Part shown: in pieces, positions 5,253-6,936 of the stretch
Layout: every line of letters starts with the position of its first letter
How positions within the stretch are numbered: position 1 is the stretch's first letter
Source: Endomicrobiia bacterium
GTDB taxonomy: Bacteria > Elusimicrobiota > Endomicrobiia > PHAN01
Assembly (NCBI GenBank): GCA_030018875.1
Contig: JASEHK010000068.1
Span: 1 to 6,936 of the forward strand
DNA: 6,936 nucleotides
Direction: 5' to 3'
The notes under the pieces: generated by a model
Seen by the model: the letters and a program-made list of their open reading frames with translations, nothing else
The model's database searches: none
What the model was told of the DNA's origin: nothing
Translations under genes and position numbers: made by a program

Positions 5253-6416
5253 ATGATGAATAGTGATAAAGACAGAATTTTCAGGCTGGCTTTGGTTTTG
5301 TCCGCGGGTATCGGACGCTTGGCGCGCGCGCGTCTCACTAAAGAAGGGGCATTGGGAGTTTCGGCCGAAGAATTGGCGCGGGATTTCGGGATTGCTTCCG
5401 ACGCGGCTTCGCGGTTTGCGTCGGGCGAATCTCTTGTCGCCGCTCAAAAAGAGTTCGCAAATGCCGAACGCCTCGGCGTGAACATTATATTTCCCGGAGA
5501 CGAGGACTGGCCGCCGGCGCTCAAGGGCATGAGCGACGAGCCGGAAGTTCTTTATGTCAAGGGAAGTTTCAGCCCGTCGGATTTTTTCTCGGTGGCCGTG
5601 GTCGGTAGCCGCCGCGCGACGGCCTACGGGCTTGCGGCCGCCCGCAAGATAGCTTTCGGGCTCGGAGAATTGGGAGTGGCCACGGTCAGCGGGCTTGCCC
5701 GCGGAATAGACACTCAGGCGCACAGAGCGTCGCTTGAGGCCGCAGCGCGCACGATAGCGGTGCTCGGCAACGGTCTCTCATCGTGCTATCCGTCGGAGAA
5801 CGCCGGCCTCGCCGCTGAAATCTCCGACGGCCGCGGCGTTGTCGTCAGCGAATATCCGCTGGACAGGTTCCCCGACAGATACACTTTTCCCAGGCGAAAC
5901 AGGATAATCGCGGCGCTGTCTCTCGCCACCGTCGTCGCGGAGGCCGACGAAAAATCGGGCGCTCTGATAACGGCCCGCTGCGCCGCCGCCGAGGGTAAGG
6001 ATGTTTTCGCCATCCCCGGGCCGATTTTTTCAAATACATCGGCGGGCACTCACGCGCTTATAAAGTCCGGCGCCAAGTTGGTGCATTCGGTCTCGGACAT
6101 CGTGGATGAAATCTCGCATCTGGCCGACTGGGTTGCGCATAGTCCGGCCTCCGGTCGGTATCAGGCGGCTTCCGGCAAAAAGACGCTCGCCGCGCCTATG
6201 GCAGCGTCTCCGTCGCCGACGGCAAATCTCGCGCCGCCCGAGAAAAAGATAATGGAAGCGCTTAAACCCGGCATCGCCGGAGTATCAATAGATTTTTTGG
6301 AGCACGCGACCGGTATACGCGCCGGCGAACTGTCCGGCCTGCTCGTCGGACTTGAAATCAAAGGAGTCATACGCGCCCTGCCGGGCAAACATTACGTCCC
6401 GGTTCGGGCGGTTTGA
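5253..6416 (+). CDS. dprA: DNA-processing protein DprA
   Basis: DprA (Smf) binds incoming single-stranded DNA in the cytoplasm during natural transformation, shields it and loads RecA. It is also conserved in bacteria not known to be competent. From the ATG at 5253 the protein has 387 residues. A short N-terminal helical region precedes the Rossmann-like core (about 75-285), which shows VGSRRATAYG (117-126), SGLARGIDTQAH (146-157), GNGLSSCYPSEN (172-183), SEYPLDRFP (199-207), FPRRNRIIAALS (212-223) and SGALITA (235-241). After an Ala/Pro-rich linker (about 300-327) a winged-helix domain (about 328-385) closes the protein. The frame is open upstream to a GTG at 5217, but those 12 residues fall in the repeat-like spacer and are not typical of the family, so the tandem ATGs at 5253 or 5256 are preferred; no start has a strong ribosome binding site. 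topA follows after 6 nt. Confidence 0.95.
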   Translation: MMNSDKDRIFRLALVLSAGIGRLARARLTKEGALGVSAEELARDFGIASDAASRFASGESLVAAQKEFANAERLGVNIIFPGDEDWPPALKGMSDEPEVLYVKGSFSPSDFFSVAVVGSRRATAYGLAAARKIAFGLGELGVATVSGLARGIDTQAHRASLEAAARTIAVLGNGLSSCYPSENAGLAAEISDGRGVVVSEYPLDRFPDRYTFPRRNRIIAALSLATVVAEADEKSGALITARCAAAEGKDVFAIPGPIFSNTSAGTHALIKSGAKLVHSVSDIVDEISHLADWVAHSPASGRYQAASGKKTLAAPMAASPSPTANLAPPEKKIMEALKPGIAGVSIDFLEHATGIRAGELSGLLVGLEIKGVIRALPGKHYVPVRAV

Positions 6417-6422
6417 AACAAC

Positions 6423-6936
6423 ATGGCCAAAAACGTTCTCATCGTCGAATCTCCGACCAAAGAAAAGACCATCAAAAAATATCTCCCGAAGAATTTTATC
6501 GTGGCGAGTTCCTACGGCCACGTGCGCGACCTGCCAGCAAAGTCGTTGGGCGTTAAAATCGCCGACGGCTTTCGCCCCGAGTACGTCTGGCTACCCAAGG
6601 CCAAGAAAAACGTGGCCCATCTCAAAAAACTCGTGTCCGGCGCGGCCGACGTATATCTGGCCACGGACTTCGACCGCGAAGGCGAGGCGATAGCGTGGCA
6701 CATCGCCGACGGGCTTGAAATCCCCGAATCCAAAATCAAGCGCATCACTTTTCACGAGATAACCAAGGAGGCGATACTCAAAGCCCTCAAATCTCCCCGA
6801 GGCATTGACGTTTCTTTGGTGGACGCTCAGGCCGCGCGGCGCATTTTGGATCGTCTCGTCGGATACAAACTCTCCCCGCTTTTGTGGAAAAAAATAGCGG
6901 GGGGCTTGTCGGCGGGCAGAGTCCAGTCGGTCGCGC
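6423..6936 (+). CDS. topA: DNA topoisomerase I, N-terminal part (cut by window edge)
   Basis: This is a type IA topoisomerase, which relaxes negatively supercoiled DNA by cutting and passing single strands. The window holds only the first 171 codons. The TOPRIM domain is complete in outline: VESPTKEKTI (8-17) carries the conserved E9, and ATDFDREGEAIAWH (80-93) carries the acidic Mg-binding residues D82, D84 and E86. The end enters the core domain with QAARRILDRLVGYKLSPLLW and GLSAGRVQSVA, both hallmark segments of bacterial TopA. The catalytic tyrosine lies beyond the edge, as would any C-terminal zinc-finger repeats. The ATG at 6423 gives the family-standard beginning MAKNVLIVESP. It comes 6 nt after the dprA stop without a clear ribosome binding site, which suggests coupled translation. 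The dprA-topA order is common in bacteria. The truncation comes from the window, not from a mutation. Confidence 0.97.
   Translation, partial: MAKNVLIVESPTKEKTIKKYLPKNFIVASSYGHVRDLPAKSLGVKIADGFRPEYVWLPKAKKNVAHLKKLVSGAADVYLATDFDREGEAIAWHIADGLEIPESKIKRITFHEITKEAILKALKSPRGIDVSLVDAQAARRILDRLVGYKLSPLLWKKIAGGLSAGRVQSVA

Noticed and set aside
6352..6693. 113-codon plus-strand open frame across the dprA-topA junction
   Set aside because: It is out of frame with both genes. The topA frame from 6423 reproduces the complete TOPRIM motifs without interruption.

Overview
This window is a gene-dense stretch of bacterial chromosome with GC-rich coding sequence and AT-richer spacers. It holds one leftward gene and a rightward cluster of six genes, divided by a 165 nt intergenic region (2396-2560). 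The organism is a bacterium: dprA and topA are recognisable bacterial genes, and the promoters match the sigma-70 consensus. A LysM protein, a SPOR-like domain fused to an NlpC/P60 domain, and a small TPR protein suggest a diderm (Gram-negative type) envelope. I cannot name the phylum with confidence. The style recalls uncultivated lineages such as Elusimicrobiota, Omnitrophota or Desulfobacterota, but that is only an impression.

Left part (74-2395, minus strand): a complete 773-residue molybdopterin-binding large subunit of the xanthine dehydrogenase family. It keeps the residues equivalent to the purine-binding Glu and Arg and the catalytic Glu of xanthine oxidoreductase. The FAD and 2Fe-2S partner subunits are not in the window; only 73 nt remain beyond its stop codon.

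Intergenic hub (2396-2560): two near-perfect sigma-70 promoters point away from each other, with a five-unit G-rich heptamer repeat between their -35 boxes. The leftward promoter would start transcription only about 5-7 nt before the xanthine dehydrogenase start codon, so that mRNA looks leaderless. The rightward promoter gives a leader of about 30 nt with a strong ribosome binding site.

Right part (2561-6936, plus strand): a tightly packed probable operon. First come three exported or membrane-anchored envelope proteins: a LysM protein with a novel-looking C-terminal domain, a small TPR protein overlapping it by 4 nt, and a SPOR-like/NlpC-P60 cell-wall hydrolase. Next is a small XRE-type helix-turn-helix protein with a proline-rich tail, then the DNA-processing protein DprA, and finally the first 171 codons of DNA topoisomerase I, cut by the window edge. 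The dprA-topA pair is a common bacterial arrangement. The envelope genes upstream probably share the promoter at 2495-2522, because no convincing terminator lies between them. One terminator-like hairpin sits inside the start of the NlpC/P60 gene and may attenuate transcription.

I found no mobile elements, CRISPR arrays, tRNA or rRNA genes, and no clearly undescribed multi-gene system. The most unusual signals are in the divergent promoter region and at the intragenic hairpin.
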